Source of the DNA: Mucidula mucida
Taxonomy: Eukaryota; Basidiomycota; Agaricomycetes; Agaricales; Physalacriaceae
Length of the DNA stretch: 18,334 nucleotides
Assembly (NCBI GenBank): GCA_015501055.1
Contig: JADNYV010000672.1
Span: forward strand, 1-18,334
Reading direction: 5' to 3'
Position numbers and translations under genes: made by a program. The notes under the pieces were generated by a model, which ran no database searches, was not told where the DNA came from, and saw only the letters and a program-made list of their open reading frames with translations. Positions 16,831 to 18,334 of this stretch are shown here, piece after piece (position 1 is the stretch's first letter; the number at the start of each line of letters is the position of its first letter).

Positions 16831-18334
16831 CTCATTGAACACGGGATGGATGCTTTTTGAGGAATCTGGAGCTTGTAAGAGCTCGTCCCGACTTTCTTGA
16901 TCACTTTGAACGGCCCAAATTGTTTGTCATTGAGCTTCTTCATTGGTCGGTCCGTGTTGAGATTCGTCCCTTCCAGCCATACATTGTCGCCTTCCTTGTA
17001 CTCTACTGCCTCTGTTTGCTTCCTGTCATAAAACTGTTTCATGTCCTCTTTTGCCATCTTCAATGCTGATCCCACTTCATCCCATGTCTTCCTCATGCCG
17101 TCGGCGAACTCCTGTGCAGTCTCATTTCTTGATGCCGTTTTTGGAGCGGTGCCTTTGTAGGGATGTCTGCCCATGTCTGCGAAGAACGGAGTGACTTTGG
17201 TCGCCGAGTGAACTCGATCGTTGTAAACAAATTCAGCAGAGGATAGCCATTCGTGCCAGTTGTTCCAATGGTAGTTGACAAATAACCGTAAGAAATGTTC
17301 TATCTCTTGGTTCAGCCGTTCCGTCTGCCCATTTGCCTGTGGATGATATGCCGTTGTAAAGTTTCCTTGTATGCCCAACAACCGGTACAACTCCTTCATA
17401 AAATGCGAGTGGTATTGTGGACCGCGATCATGTATCATCTGGTGTGGTATCCCATGTATGGGGAAAATGCGATCTCGGTAGATGCGGGCCATGCCTTCTG
17501 ACGTCAGAGTGGTGTGTGTCGGTATGATGCGTAATCACTTTGTGAAATGGTCCACAAACGTGCTGATAGCGTTGTATTCTCCCGATTCCGGCAGCTCTCC
17601 AATCATGTCCGTCCCTACTAGTTCCCATGGCTCGCTTGGCACATCAATAGGATGAAGAGGTGCAGCCGGCTTCGTGCGATGTAACTTTGTGACCTGGCAT
17701 TTTTGACACCCTTCCACGTATTCTCGGACGTCTCGGCTAATTCCAGGCCACCAATAGGTGCGTGTGATCAGCTCGAGGGTCTTGTACCGTCCCGGATGCC
17801 CTGCAAGCTGTGCATCATGATGCATTTCAATAACTTTTCCCCGCAATTCCTTGTCCTTCGGTATGTAAATACGGTCTTTCCACATAATAAGTCCATTTTC
17901 CTTCTCTTCCCATCCTTTTTCTTTGTTTTCTAATGCTTTTTGTATGTATCTGTCTTTGTTTCCTTTTCTTTGTTTAATTTTGTTAAGTAATTCGTCCTCC
18001 GGTGTATCTACTGTATGGGCAGAAAATTGAATTTGTGAAATAAAAAACTCCGGCTTGAGCAAAACAATGTTTTCATTATCTTTTTCCCCCTTCTCAAGGC
18101 CTGTCATCCTTGACAAGGCATCAGCTTTCCCCATCGTCTTGCCCGGCTTGTGAATCATCTGTATGTCATACTCCGCCAACTCCGTAACCCATCTCGCCTG
18201 CCTCCGGTTCAACTTCTGTGGCTTCCGGAAGTACTGGAGGTTTTGATGATCGGTGAAAACCTCCACTGTCTCCTTAGCACCTAGGAGGTATTGCCACCAG
18301 TCGTCAATCGAGTCCATGATAGCCATCATCTCTT
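16831..18334 (-). pseudogene. gypsy-2 pol: RNase H end and integrase
   Basis: The frame is open from the right edge; numbering below starts at the Met at 18329. RNase H tail: FTDHQNLQYFRKPQKLNRRQ (25-44) and KADALSR (68-74). Integrase zinc finger: HH (170-171), H178, C208 and C211 within GCQKCQ. Core: catalytic D241 (GTDMIGELP), D301 (IHDRGPQ) and E337 (NGQTERLNQEIE), giving the classic D-x35-E spacing. A TGA at 17537-17535 follows FVDHFTK where Arg (CGA) is expected. The C-terminal barrel (EGDNVWLEGTNL; FGPFKVIKKV) is intact up to KLQIPQ. There a missing base in an A-run (16854-16858) shifts the frame; the other frame gives HPVFNEAL up to the hAT insertion. Otherwise it is well preserved. 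Confidence 0.85.

Larger units (their letters stand above)
14416..18334 (-). mobile_element. Ty3/gypsy chromovirus gypsy-2, 3' part
   Basis: A minus-strand element entering from the right edge. In view, in transcription order: end of RNase H, integrase, (hAT insertion), chromodomain, stop codon, polypurine tract, 3' LTR. Its gag, protease, RT and 5' LTR lie beyond 18334. It has inserted into the 3' region of gypsy-1. The coding part is well preserved: with the hAT removed there are two in-frame TGA codons and one single-base frameshift in about 2.4 kb. Confidence 0.85.

Overview
The window reads as nuclear DNA of a mushroom-type fungus (Basidiomycota, probably Agaricomycetes). Evidence: introns of about 50 nt with GT...CTGAT...AG, a FunK1-type fungal kinase, an F-box relic, Ty3/gypsy chromoviruses, hAT elements, and a relic of a mitochondrial linear-plasmid RNA polymerase. 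It is an accessory, transposon-rich region in which most genes are broken.

Layout. 1-121: unassigned. 122-372: a small MITE with 30-bp terminal inverted repeats. 373 to about 695: a very AT-rich piece of a phage-type RNA polymerase, as carried by fungal mitochondrial plasmids. It abuts the MITE on one side and cuts off a FunK1 kinase gene (minus strand, 2148 to about 697) on the other. 2620-2990: a LINE reverse transcriptase relic (minus). 3203-3601: a small two-intron gene of unknown function. 3800-4063: an unrecognised minus-strand ORF, divergent from a three-exon VPS62-like gene (4192-5035). 5867-6580: a decayed paralogue of that gene. 6581 to about 8160: little recognisable. 8160-8870: an F-box pseudogene.

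From about 8880 to the end is a nested transposon stack. A degraded plus-strand Ty3/gypsy element (gypsy-1, about 8880-14415) has a 444-bp hAT MITE in its gag (10115-10558, 8-bp target duplication). Its 3' end is cut off by a minus-strand chromovirus (gypsy-2, 14416 to beyond 18334). Gypsy-2 is in turn split between integrase and chromodomain by a 1513-bp hAT element (15310-16822, perfect 8-bp target duplication). That hAT keeps only a basic N-terminus and the hATC dimerisation domain of the transposase.

How the pieces relate. The nesting gives a relative order of insertion. Gypsy-1 has lost conserved acidic residues in protease, reverse transcriptase and integrase through C-to-T/G-to-A changes, whereas gypsy-2 keeps its integrase triad and has only two nonsense codons and one frameshift in view. 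No complete new system is proven. The most unusual items are the plasmid-polymerase/FunK1/MITE junction, the hATC-only hAT element, and the VPS62-like gene/pseudogene pair whose alignment reveals the introns.
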